The notes under the pieces were generated by a model, which worked only from the letters and a program-made list of their open reading frames with translations, was not told the origin of the DNA and made no database searches. Positions 17,731 through 25,387 of a stretch of DNA of 41,901 bases are shown here, piece by piece. The translations under genes were made by a program, and so were the position numbers. Numbering within the stretch: the stretch's first letter is position 1; each line of letters starts with the position of its first letter. This DNA is from Treponema sp. Its GTDB lineage: Bacteria; Spirochaetota; Spirochaetia; Treponematales; Breznakiellaceae. The stretch covers positions 1 to 41,901 of the forward strand of contig JAITUY010000105.1 in NCBI GenBank assembly GCA_031286095.1. Direction: 5' to 3'.

Positions 17731-19268
17731 TCCTTTATTCCTATTCCCTGCATGGCATTGCCAATATCTGACTTAACCTGCGCGCCTGTATTTTCAAAAA
17801 CTCCGGCTGTTTTTCCCCTATACATAACAATTATGCGATCTGCAAGAGAAAGTATTTCATCAAGATTTGTAGAAATTAAAATTACAGCAGTCCCCCTGTC
17901 CCGTAACGCCTGTATTTCTTTTTTTATAAAATTACTCGAGGCTATATCCAGACCCCATGTGGGTTCTGAAAAAACAATATAATCCTTTAACAGGTTTATC
18001 TCGCGCGCCAAAATTAATTTTTGCAAATTGCCGCCGGAAAGAAAAGCGGCCTTTTCATTTACATTCGCGCCATCAATGCTGTAATCTTTTGCAAGTTGTT
18101 CTGAAAATTCCCGCGCGGCATTTTTGTCGATTATCATTTTTTTGAAAAACCTGTCGCGGCGGTTAATTATCAAATTTTCCTCAATTGATTCTTCTCTTGC
18201 GCTGGCAACGCGCAGTCTGTCGGCGGGAACGTACGCAAGTCCCTGTTTACGCAGTGCGCGTATTCCAAGACTGGAAATATCTTTGCCTTTGTTAAAAATT
18301 TTTCCGCCCGATGCATGAAGAAAGCCGCCTAAAACCGCCTCGATTACGCCAAGCCCATTACCACCTATGCCGGCAAATCCAAGGATTTCGCCCCGCCTCG
18401 CCTGAAACGAAACATTTTCGAGCAACGGGCGTTTCTGCCCTTTCCTGCGTACTGTAACATTGTCAAAAACAATAACGGCTTGCGCGTCCGTGTTGATTCT
18501 TTCAGGCGTTTTTTCGCATTCTGCGGTATAATTTTCGCCAATCATCATGCGGGCTATTTCGTATTCGTCAATATCAGCAGTGTCCCGGACTCCTGCAAGT
18601 TCTCCTTTTCGCAATACGGCTACTCTTTCGCAAATTTGTTTTATCTCATGCAATTTATGAGTTATCAGAATAACGGAAATTCCTTTTGACGCGAGGTTTT
18701 TTAATGTTTTGAATAACGAGCGCGTCTCCTGTCCGGTAAGTATGGCGGTAGGTTCGTCCAGAATAATTATTTGCGCGTTATGCTGGAGGACGCGGCAAAT
18801 TTCAACCTGTTGCATTTCCCCCTGACTTAAATATTTTACTTTTTGAGCGCTTTTTACGGCAAAATTATGTGTATTTAGCGCTTTTTCGGCATTATAGCGC
18901 GCTTTTTTTTCATCAAAGAAAAACCAGTATTTACGCGGTTCTTCCCCCATCGCGATATTTTCCGCAACGGTAAATTCGGGAAAAAGCATAAAATGCTGAT
19001 GTACCATTCCAATTCCCAGTTTTTTTGCCGCTAACGGAGAAGTTATACGCTCTTTTTTACCGTTTATAAAAATTTCCCCCGTGTCCGGCGTTTCCATGCC
19101 GCACAGGATTTTCATTAAAGTGGTTTTACCCGCCCCGTTCTCTCCGGCAATACAAAGAATCTCGCCTTTGCGAAGGCACAGGCTTATATTGTTATTTGCT
19201 TTTTTTACACTACCCGGATAAGTTTTACTTATATTGCAAAGTTCTACACAATAATGGGCGTCGTTCAT
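17727..19268 (-). CDS. ABC importer ATP-binding protein, two fused ATPase domains
   Basis: This 513-residue protein powers the importer. The first domain has Walker A GENGAGKTT (about 42-50), signature LSQGEMQQ, and Walker B ILDEPTA. The second has a degenerate Walker A (GIGGNGLGVIEAV, no Lys), signature LSGGNLQK, and FSEPTWGLD in place of a standard Walker B. The double-domain form, with a weakened second site, is the rule for the sugar/nucleoside importer ATPases (RbsA, NupO). It starts 15 bases after the lipoprotein stop, with no clear ribosome-binding site, and overlaps permease 1 by four bases. Confidence 0.92.
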   Translation of the reverse strand: MNDAHYCVELCNISKTYPGSVKKANNNISLCLRKGEILCIAGENGAGKTTLMKILCGMETPDTGEIFINGKKERITSPLAAKKLGIGMVHQHFMLFPEFTVAENIAMGEEPRKYWFFFDEKKARYNAEKALNTHNFAVKSAQKVKYLSQGEMQQVEICRVLQHNAQIIILDEPTAILTGQETRSLFKTLKNLASKGISVILITHKLHEIKQICERVAVLRKGELAGVRDTADIDEYEIARMMIGENYTAECEKTPERINTDAQAVIVFDNVTVRRKGQKRPLLENVSFQARRGEILGFAGIGGNGLGVIEAVLGGFLHASGGKIFNKGKDISSLGIRALRKQGLAYVPADRLRVASAREESIEENLIINRRDRFFKKMIIDKNAAREFSEQLAKDYSIDGANVNEKAAFLSGGNLQKLILAREINLLKDYIVFSEPTWGLDIASSNFIKKEIQALRDRGTAVILISTNLDEILSLADRIIVMYRGKTAGVFENTGAQVKSDIGNAMQGIGIKE

Positions 19269-19283
19269 AACAAAAATTATGCA

Positions 19284-20306
19284 TTAAAGCGGCGGAATTG
19301 TATAGTTTATTTTACCCTCGCTAAGAGCATTGTAAAACTTTTCAAATTTTTCACGTATATCTACAGGCATATTTTTCTGATATGCGGGATCGTCAAAAAT
19401 AAAGCCAAGGTAGCCTTCTTTTACGCCGACAGTCTGCGCGATACCGTACTCTATTCTTCCTTCCAGCGCGTCTTCCAGTATTTCCTTTACAAGTTTTTTC
19501 TGTTCCATTATTCCGCAACCAAGTACAAGACCGTCCGCCAGTTTATATTCGTTAGCGTTATAACTTACAATATATTTGTTTTTTTCGACGGCGGTTTTAA
19601 TCATTCCCTGAGCCGCGCCTCCGGCGATAGCGGTGAACACGTCAACGCCTGAATCGATCATGGCGGCGCAAAGTTCGGCGGCTTTGCTGGCATCCGCCCA
19701 TGAGCCTATTATGCGCTTGTCCAGCTCTATCTCCTTGTCAACAAATTTTGCGCCTTCCAAAAAGCCGGGAACCATCTGCTTTGTCAACAGAGGATATTCC
19801 TGCGCCGCGATAAAACCGATTTTTTTCTGCTTGTTTGCGTATGGCATATTGCTTGTAGTAACAAGGCCGGCAAGGTATCCAAGAAAAAGCGATTGTTCGT
19901 ATTGGTTGTACAGGTATGTCCGTATCTGCGGATTCCCCGCATACTTCGCGTCCGTAATTATAAATTTTTGGTCTGGAAACTTTTTGCCTACGTTTACGCA
20001 TAACTCAGGCAGAGACGGATTGGAACCAATAACAATATCATAAACGCCGCTTGAAACCATTTCGGCAAGCTGTTGTTCCCATTCCGCCTGATTAAACCCG
20101 GCTTCATAAATTTTTACGCTTACGCCTGAATTAGCCCCGGCAAATTCCAGCGCGCCCTGCGCCATTTGTTCGTAAGGTATGCTTCCCGCCGTAACGCCGG
20201 TAATAAAAACAAGCACGGAAAGCTCTTTCTGCGCCTGCACATGATTCTTCTTTGTGCAGGAAAAGACCAATGTTACAAACAACAACACTGTTAAAAATTT
20301 TTTCAT
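19284..20306 (-). CDS. BMP-family substrate-binding lipoprotein (Pnr/Rfu type)
   Basis: The ligand-binding subunit of the importer, first gene of the four-gene operon. MKKFLTVLLFVTLVFSC gives a lipoprotein signal with the lipidated Cys at 17. The body is a periplasmic-binding-protein fold of the BMP/Med class: LSVLVFITGVTAGSIPYEQMAQGALEF, YDIVIGSNPSLPELCVNVGKKFPDQKFIITD, NQYEQSLFLGYLAGL, and a late GVKEGYLGFIFDDP. In T. pallidum, related proteins bind purine nucleosides (PnrA) or riboflavin (RfuA). The one-lipoprotein, one-ATPase, two-permease order fits either. NPSLPELC followed by NQYEQ makes me lean to the Rfu branch, but only weakly. I see no FMN riboswitch upstream. Confidence 0.9.
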   Translation of the reverse strand: MKKFLTVLLFVTLVFSCTKKNHVQAQKELSVLVFITGVTAGSIPYEQMAQGALEFAGANSGVSVKIYEAGFNQAEWEQQLAEMVSSGVYDIVIGSNPSLPELCVNVGKKFPDQKFIITDAKYAGNPQIRTYLYNQYEQSLFLGYLAGLVTTSNMPYANKQKKIGFIAAQEYPLLTKQMVPGFLEGAKFVDKEIELDKRIIGSWADASKAAELCAAMIDSGVDVFTAIAGGAAQGMIKTAVEKNKYIVSYNANEYKLADGLVLGCGIMEQKKLVKEILEDALEGRIEYGIAQTVGVKEGYLGFIFDDPAYQKNMPVDIREKFEKFYNALSEGKINYTIPPL

Positions 20307-20512
20307 GTCCTTAACTTTCTCCGTGAATTAAAATTTTTACAAGCAAATTTGGGTTAACCAAGCAAAGGAAAAATTTTACCACGAACCATACCGACTTTTA
20401 GCGCATATCCCGCCATTGTCTGCCCGACCGCCTAAAGCGACCGGGTGAATATTTGGTTCTTGGTTAATTATTCTTCTTGGACAGACCCAATTTTATTTTA
20501 CTAAATTACAAC
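20307..20512. other. Intergenic gap, no gene seen
   Basis: This gap presumably holds the importer operon's promoter. It contains ttttaccacgaaccatacc, like scattered repeat fragments elsewhere, and a small stem cccgaccgcctaaagcgaccgggt of the micro-hairpin kind. No riboswitch or terminator was recognised. Confidence 0.4.
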
Positions 20513-21781
20513 CTATCGCGCAAGCCTTACAAAAGCGTCTTTATAACCTATACTTTTAAAACGCGCAAGAACGGCGGCGCTTTCCCCCTGATTCAAGGGG
20601 CCTAAAAGGACGCGATACCACCTTTCTCCGTCTTTGTAAACGACAGGTTTATAGTGCTGGTCTATCCTGCTTACGCTGTTCTCTACGGATTCCGCCGTAT
20701 CAAAAGCCGCTAACTGCACATAGTAACTTCCGCGCGACAATTCGTATATTCTTGGTATCGAAAAATTAGGTTCGTTATTCGCAGTTGACTGTTGCGGGGC
20801 GTTTGAAATTCCGGGAATAATTAAGGCGGGATCGATTCCGTAAATATTCATAGGCGGACGATCTTCCGCAGGTACAATGTTGTATTCCGCCGGACTGACA
20901 TCATCCGGGCTAACGTCCGCTACCTCTTCCGGTTCGTAATAATCAATTTCATAATAATCAAATACTTCGACGGTTTCGTCTTCTGCCTCGGCTACCGCCT
21001 CCGCTTCTTCTTCTTCAAAATATTCGGCTACTTCTTCATAAACTTCTTCCACTTCTTTCGCTTTTTCCATTTCCGCAGTTTCAGTTTCTGCGATTAATTC
21101 CGGTTCTTCAATTTTTTCCGTTCTTTCTGTATTGGTATATGTATCGGTATAATTGGGAAGATCGACAATATTGCGCGCGCTGTTTGTGCCGCTCCATTCG
21201 GGTTCAAGTACATAAGATGGATATCCGGTATCTGGCGCAGATGCATAAGACGGAGTGTTAACAGGTGGCGGAGGCGGATAATCATCATATTCCGCAGGGC
21301 GCGGCGGCGCGGTATAATCATCATAATCATACTCCACGGCTCTGTTTGACTTTGCCGCCGGGTTCACAAATCCTTCATCGTAACTTTCTTCGGTAATTAC
21401 TTTTCCGGAATCATAATCGGGAAAGCCGGAGGACAATCCTTCCGTAAAACGAGCGTAAGCGACAGGATCGGTCGGCTGGGTCATTCTTATTCTGCTTACG
21501 GAACCCGCCCTCATACCGATTAATTCTGCGGCAGAGCGTGAAACAATCGCCAGAAGCCCAGGACTGTCAAGGTTATTAGCGACAATAACCCGAGTGCTTT
21601 TATTTGTTTCGATATTTACGATATCAACTACGGTGTTCTTTGGGAACGAATTGGTCGCAACATATTGACCGTTTCCGGGAAGTTCCCCTTCGGGGGCGAC
21701 CACAGCGGCCCCTTCCCATGGAGAAGCGCTTACAAACAAACAAAGAGCCGTTATAACGTAAACAACTGTTACTTTCCTCAT
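20513..21781 (-). CDS. Exported protein with RlpA-like DPBB and SPOR domains
   Basis: SPOR domains bind denuded peptidoglycan glycans, often at septa. This 422-residue protein has a signal peptide (MRKVTVVYVITALCLFVSASPW). An N-terminal region (about 30-112) resembles the double-psi beta-barrel of RlpA: ATNSFPKNTVVDIVNIETNKSTRVIVANNLDSPGLLAIVSRSAAELIGM. A long low-complexity stretch follows, first rich in Tyr, Asp and Pro, then strongly acidic (EEEEAEAVAEAEDE). A C-terminal SPOR domain (about 350-422) reads GSYYVQLAAFDTAESVENSV to GPLNQGESAAVLARFKSIGYKDAFV. The layout matches RlpA lytic-transglycosylase-like proteins, but the key DPBB catalytic residues are not obvious. It follows the 160-residue gene by 11 bases and has its own agaggg box. 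Confidence 0.85.
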   Translation of the reverse strand: MRKVTVVYVITALCLFVSASPWEGAAVVAPEGELPGNGQYVATNSFPKNTVVDIVNIETNKSTRVIVANNLDSPGLLAIVSRSAAELIGMRAGSVSRIRMTQPTDPVAYARFTEGLSSGFPDYDSGKVITEESYDEGFVNPAAKSNRAVEYDYDDYTAPPRPAEYDDYPPPPPVNTPSYASAPDTGYPSYVLEPEWSGTNSARNIVDLPNYTDTYTNTERTEKIEEPELIAETETAEMEKAKEVEEVYEEVAEYFEEEEAEAVAEAEDETVEVFDYYEIDYYEPEEVADVSPDDVSPAEYNIVPAEDRPPMNIYGIDPALIIPGISNAPQQSTANNEPNFSIPRIYELSRGSYYVQLAAFDTAESVENSVSRIDQHYKPVVYKDGERWYRVLLGPLNQGESAAVLARFKSIGYKDAFVRLAR

Positions 21782-21792
21782 AATTATCCCCT

Positions 21793-22275
21793 CTAATGCT
21801 CGTTTATACGGGGAATAAGCCCCTTTACGATATTTTTCAAATCATCAATTTCGTCTTTTTCCGACTTGTAGGCTTTTATTTTTACTTTTCGTTCCTGTAT
21901 TATCATGTACGGCGTAGTTCTGAACAGAACAAGAGAAATTTCACTGGGCGTTAAAGAATCGCCTGAATAATCAATTTGGGCGGCAATAAAATAATCAGCA
22001 CCCCCTTCCCTTGCCTCGTCCACTTCACTCTCTACAAATTTCTCCATGCTCATTTTTGGTTTTGAGGGAACGCGCATCATCGGCGTATTGCTGACAATAT
22101 ACCCGGCGTCAAAAAACACGTCGAAAAAAGCGTTTTCCAACTGCTTGGAATGATCGTTTTTCACCCCTTCCATAGGCAGTCCAGATTCAATTATAAAAAC
22201 CGAAACCATGTAAGCCTGAGCGTTAAGAACAAATGAAACGCTTAAAAAAAGAATCAAGCATATTCTTTTAGCCAT
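21793..22275 (-). CDS. Small exported protein of unknown function
   Basis: A 160-residue product with a signal peptide (MAKRICLILFLSVSFVLNAQA) and an aaggag box at normal distance. The mature part reads like a compact periplasmic alpha/beta domain: MVSVFIIESGLPMEGVKNDHSKQLENAFFDVFFDAGYIVSNTPMMRVP, then GGADYFIAAQIDYSGDSLTPSEISLVLFRTTPYMIIQERKVKIKAY. It recalls proteins that compute or assemble at the envelope, but I recognise no family. It is co-transcribed ahead of the DPBB/SPOR protein (11-base gap), so a role in cell-wall handling is plausible. Confidence 0.8.
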   Translation of the reverse strand: MAKRICLILFLSVSFVLNAQAYMVSVFIIESGLPMEGVKNDHSKQLENAFFDVFFDAGYIVSNTPMMRVPSKPKMSMEKFVESEVDEAREGGADYFIAAQIDYSGDSLTPSEISLVLFRTTPYMIIQERKVKIKAYKSEKDEIDDLKNIVKGLIPRINEH

Positions 22276-22404
22276 TTACACTCCTTTGGTTCAATTATCG
22301 GCGTTTAAAACCGGTAATTTAAGGGATTATTTGACATAAAGAAGTATCTTTCGAGAGATACGGAAGAGATATCTCTCACAGAGGTGCGTAAGAAGATTTA
22401 TTGA

Positions 22405-22566
22405 AGAAACACCTCTCGCAGAGGCGCGGAGGCGCAAAGTTGTTGTTTGTAAAATTTTCATTATACTTTTCAAGATTTTTGTATTAGTTAATATATCAAG
22501 TATGAAGAGGAGCAATCGGACTAGGACTCCGTGTCTCTGCGCCTCTGCGAGATATCTTTTCCGTAT
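22405..22566. repeat. Family A element, copy A5 (well preserved)
   Basis: Ends are TCTCGCAGAGGCGCggaggcgcaaag and ctctGCGCCTCTGCGAGA, an 18-base terminal inverted repeat with one mismatch, around the typical core (gttgttgtttgtaaaattttcattatac... aagaggagcaatcggactagg). A second partial end (gagatatctctcacagaggtgcg) lies just before it. It fills the 400-base gap ahead of the XRE gene. Confidence 0.78.
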
Positions 22567-22676
22567 TATCATTCCCCGCGCACTTTCGTCAATAATGCAT
22601 TTCGTGTTGTTTCATGACAAATTCCAACAGCGACAATTTATCCGCCATCGGTTGTTTGTTTGTTTTCCTATAAAAA

Positions 22677-23033
22677 ATGAGAATGTTACTTATGAATAAG
22701 AAAATTGATGAAAACTTTATACATAATTTGGTTAGCAGTAACATTAAACGTTTTAGAAAGATGCGTAATATTTCGCAGTTAGACCTTTCGGTTATTACAG
22801 GTCTTACGCACAACTTTATCAATGATATTGAAAATCGCAAAAAAGGCATCTCCGCTAAATCTTTGGCTAAACTTTCTAACGCCCTGAATGTCGAGCCGTA
22901 TCAGTTTTTCCTTCAGGAAGATATGTGCGGCGATAACATGAGGAGCTACGTGAAAGACTTAAATGTGTCGTTTTTAAAAGCCGTTTCTGATCTAACAGAA
23001 CTGTACTTTCCTGAAAACAAAAAAGAAAGGTGA
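22677..23033 (+). CDS. XRE-family helix-turn-helix regulator
   Basis: A small (118 residue) DNA-binding protein of the Cro/C1 class. The helix-turn-helix is IKRFRKMRNISQLDLSVITGLTHNFINDIENRKKGISAKSLAKLSNALNVEPYQFF (about 23-78), followed by a 40-residue helical tail that may dimerise. Alternative starts lie at 22683 and 22692 (MNKKIDENF); the latter gives a cleaner N-terminus, and no start has a clear ribosome-binding site. The tail is identical to the partial gene at the window start. Such regulators often serve phages, restriction systems or toxin-antitoxin pairs, but no such partner is next to it: a repeat lies on each side. Confidence 0.85.
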   Translation: MRMLLMNKKIDENFIHNLVSSNIKRFRKMRNISQLDLSVITGLTHNFINDIENRKKGISAKSLAKLSNALNVEPYQFFLQEDMCGDNMRSYVKDLNVSFLKAVSDLTELYFPENKKER

Positions 23034-23161
23034 GACCCCTTGATCTTTTGCACTGCGGAACTCTTATATACCGATCCTCTTGGGCGCGAGGCTTTCTTGC
23101 TTCACGAAAAACGTACCAATTACTACAGTATTCAACGAAGCTCCAAAGGCGAAAAAGCAGG

Positions 23162-23274
23162 AAAAAATACCTCTCGCAGAGGCGCAAAGTTGTTGTTCGT
23201 AAAATTTTCATTATACTTTCAAGATTTTCGTATTTAGATAATATATCAAGTATAAAGAGGAGCAATCGGACTAG
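23162..23274. repeat. Family A element, copy A6, cut by the IS256 element
   Basis: Matches copies A1 and A5 from acctctcgcagaggcgc through the core to agcaatcggactag, where the match stops and the IS left end begins three bases later. The right half (gactccgcgcctctgcgcctctgcgag) does not resume after the IS. Confidence 0.75.
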
Positions 23275-23276
23275 AA

Positions 23277-24648
23277 GAACCTATCATAAAAATTGTGTAA
23301 ATGGTCATAAAGTGGTAGAAATACTGAAGGAGAGATTATGGTCATGGCACGAAAGAAAGAGAAGAAGGAAAAGGATATTATCGACCAATTGCTTGATAAT
23401 ATCGGCTTCCGCAGACTAATGCAGAACGAGGTTGTATGACAGGACGGTTTAATAAAACAGTTAACCGGAAAGATACTCCAGAGGGCGCTTGAAGCGGAAA
23501 TGACGGGACATCTTGGATATGAAAAGAATTCCAGCGCCGGGGACAACAGCGGGAACAGTAGAAACGGGCACACGGAAAAAACAGTGCTACTTGAAAATCA
23601 AAACACGACAATTAAAGTCCCCCGGTACCGGAAGGGGACGTTCGAGCCGGTAATAGTCCCCAAGCATGAAAAGCGCGTGCCGCTGTTCAACGATCAGATT
23701 ATATCAATGTACTCGTTTGGGATGAGCGACCGCAATATCCAGAAACATCTTGAAAAAGTTTACAACGTGGAAGTGTCGCCTGATCTGATAAGCCGCGTCA
23801 CGAATAACGTCCTTGAAGAAGTCAGGGAATGGCAGAACTGCCCTCTTGAGAAATCCTACGCGATAATGTATCTGGACGCCCTGTGCGTCAAGAGCCGTGA
23901 GGACGGTAAAAGTTGCAATAAGAGCGTGCGGACTAAAGTCCGAGGGCTATGGATAGCGGAAAACGAAGGGACTAAATTTTGGTATCCTCAACCGAGCCCG
24001 GCAGGGCGAAGGTTCCCCTCTTGATGAGCGTGTTAACCCAGCTTAAAAACCGAGGTGTGGAAGACATACTCATCGCCTGCATGGACGGGCTGACGGGCTT
24101 TCCCGACGCTTTACGCGCAATCTACCCTCAGACGCGTATCCAGTTGTGCATGCGGACTTTAGTCCGAGTCCACATGGTCAGGAATTCAACTAGGTTTGTT
24201 TCCTGCAAAGACCTTAAGAAACTGTGCGCGGGTCTGAAGGCTATTTACTCAGCTAAAGCGAGGAAGCCAGACGAGACGCTTTGGAAGATTTCGGGAAGAA
24301 ATGGAATGATAAATACCCGATGATATACCAGTGCTGGCAGAGGCATTGGGATGACTTGAGCGAGTTTTACAGGTACCCGCCAGAAATCCGCAAAGCTATT
24401 TATACTACTCACGCGGTTGAGTCATTAAACTTTTCTTTGCGCAAAGTCATAAAAAACAAATTGATCTTTGTAAATGACGATGCTATATTTAAGATACTGT
24501 ATTTGGCGGTTAGGAACGCTTCTGAAAAATGGACGATGCCGATACGGGACTGGGGGCGGGCGTTAAACCAGTTCGCCATTGAGTTCGGAAAAGAACGGGT
24601 TCCGTTCTAATGATATTTTGCCATTTACACAAAATATCTGATAGGCTC
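23277..24648 (+). mobile_element. IS256-family insertion sequence, degenerate
   Basis: Imperfect terminal inverted repeats of 28 bases are seen: gaacctatcataaaaattgtgtaaatgg at 23277 and, inverted, gagcctatcagatattttgtgtaaatgg ending at 24648 (23 of 28 match). The 1.37-kb span holds one transposase-derived gene of the IS256/mutator class. No target duplication is visible (left flank gactagaa, right flank tatcatta), so one side has probably been lost or rearranged after insertion into a family A repeat. Confidence 0.9.
23338..24610 (+). pseudogene. IS256-family transposase, broken
   Basis: Pieced together, the three track ORFs plus upstream codons match an IS256-type DDE transposase from the N-terminus (HLGYEKNSSAGDNSGNSRNG, VPRYRKGTFEP) to the end (WTMPIRDWGRALNQFAIEFGKERVPF). 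Conserved catalytic context is present: YLDALCVK, ACMDGLTGFPDAL, ESLNFSLRKVIKN. I count five lesions. There is an in-frame TGA at 23437. The segment between NKSV and GLWIAENEG, usually about 15 residues, is replaced by five codons of a micro-palindrome. About 41 foreign bases sit after KFW and shift the frame. A 15-base in-frame insertion separates LC and HMVRN. One base is missing near 24259, restored by the last ORF. The element cannot make an active enzyme. Confidence 0.9.
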
Positions 24649-24751
24649 TATCATTACGGAAGATATTTATAAATTTCCTTTATTAATCACTTCCCATTAT
24701 TTCAGATTTTTGTTATCCTTCTATAAAATATATTTTTTTTAGAGGAATAAC

Positions 24752-25315
24752 ATGATTAAAGCCGTAGACGTCGTAAAAGGCACTTGCCTGCTTCAAAAGG
24801 GACAGCCGTATCTGGTGGTTGAAAGGGAATTGCACAATCCCGGAAAGGGAACTTCTGTAGCCAGAATTAAAATGAAAAGTATAAAGGACGGGTCCGTTTT
24901 AAGCCTTACAATCCCCACTCAGCAGGAAGTTGAAGACGCGCAGGTCGATATTCACGCCTGCCAGTACCAATATGCGGATCAGGACAATTATCACTTTATG
25001 GATAACGAAAGTTTTGAACAGTACGAAGTTCCCATCACGGACGCTCCAGACAAAAAATTCTATCTTAAAGACGGCGACGTTTACGATCTTACAATTTGGG
25101 AAGGCAGGGTAATAGACATAAAAATTCCGTACAAGGTTGTTTTTACAGTCGCGCAAAGCGAAAATTATGTGAAAGGCGACACGGTTTCAGGCGCGACAAA
25201 ACCAATCATTACGGAAACGGGCTTAACGGTAAGGGTTCCGCTTTTTATCAAACAGGACGAAAAGATACTCGTGAATACCGAGACTAACGAATATGTCGAA
25301 AGAGTCAACAATTAG
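24752..25315 (+). CDS. efp: Translation elongation factor P
   Basis: EF-P enters the ribosomal E site and relieves stalling at polyproline stretches. The 187-residue length and three-barrel layout are normal. The tip loop of domain I reads HNPGKGTSVARIKMK, with the modifiable Lys at 32 as in lysyl-type EF-P, and the C-terminal barrel ends with IKQDEKILVNTETNEYVERV. agagga lies just upstream of the ATG. A C-family hairpin follows the stop at once. No modification enzyme gene (epmA or epmB) is in this window. Confidence 0.95.
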   Translation: MIKAVDVVKGTCLLQKGQPYLVVERELHNPGKGTSVARIKMKSIKDGSVLSLTIPTQQEVEDAQVDIHACQYQYADQDNYHFMDNESFEQYEVPITDAPDKKFYLKDGDVYDLTIWEGRVIDIKIPYKVVFTVAQSENYVKGDTVSGATKPIITETGLTVRVPLFIKQDEKILVNTETNEYVERVNN

Positions 25316-25352
25316 TGTCTGTCCATAAAGCCGGTTACTTTATAGACACACG
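25316..25352. repeat. Family C remnant: stem-loop between efp and symporter
   Basis: gtgtctgtccataaagccggttactttatagacacac folds on itself and resembles the right-hand stem of family C in reverse orientation (gtctgtccacaaagtcggttactttgcggacagac). No T-tract follows, so it may be a repeat relic and not a terminator. Confidence 0.55.
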
Positions 25353-25387
25353 CTAATTAAAGCCCAAATTTTATAAAGGAGCGTTTT

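Noticed and set aside
20307-20512. Possible FMN riboswitch ahead of the BMP-lipoprotein operon, which would have proved a riboflavin importer
   Set aside because: No conserved FMN aptamer segments were seen, and the stems here are short and of the micro-hairpin kind.
23030-23419. ORF of 129 codons after the XRE gene, and the overlapping 65-codon ORF
   Set aside because: Both run through the family A repeat; the equivalent region after the other XRE copy has indels that break either frame. No ribosome-binding site or family resemblance.
23437-23439. In-frame TGA in the transposase as a possible recoded tryptophan
   Set aside because: The gene has several other disabling lesions, and the neighbouring real genes show no internal TGA, so a nonsense mutation is the simple reading.
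24649-24700. Resemblance of the IS right flank (tatcattacggaagatat), inverted, to the far end of A5 (gatatcttttccgtattatcat)
   Set aside because: The match is short, gapped and AT-rich; it is not enough to claim a rearranged repeat end.
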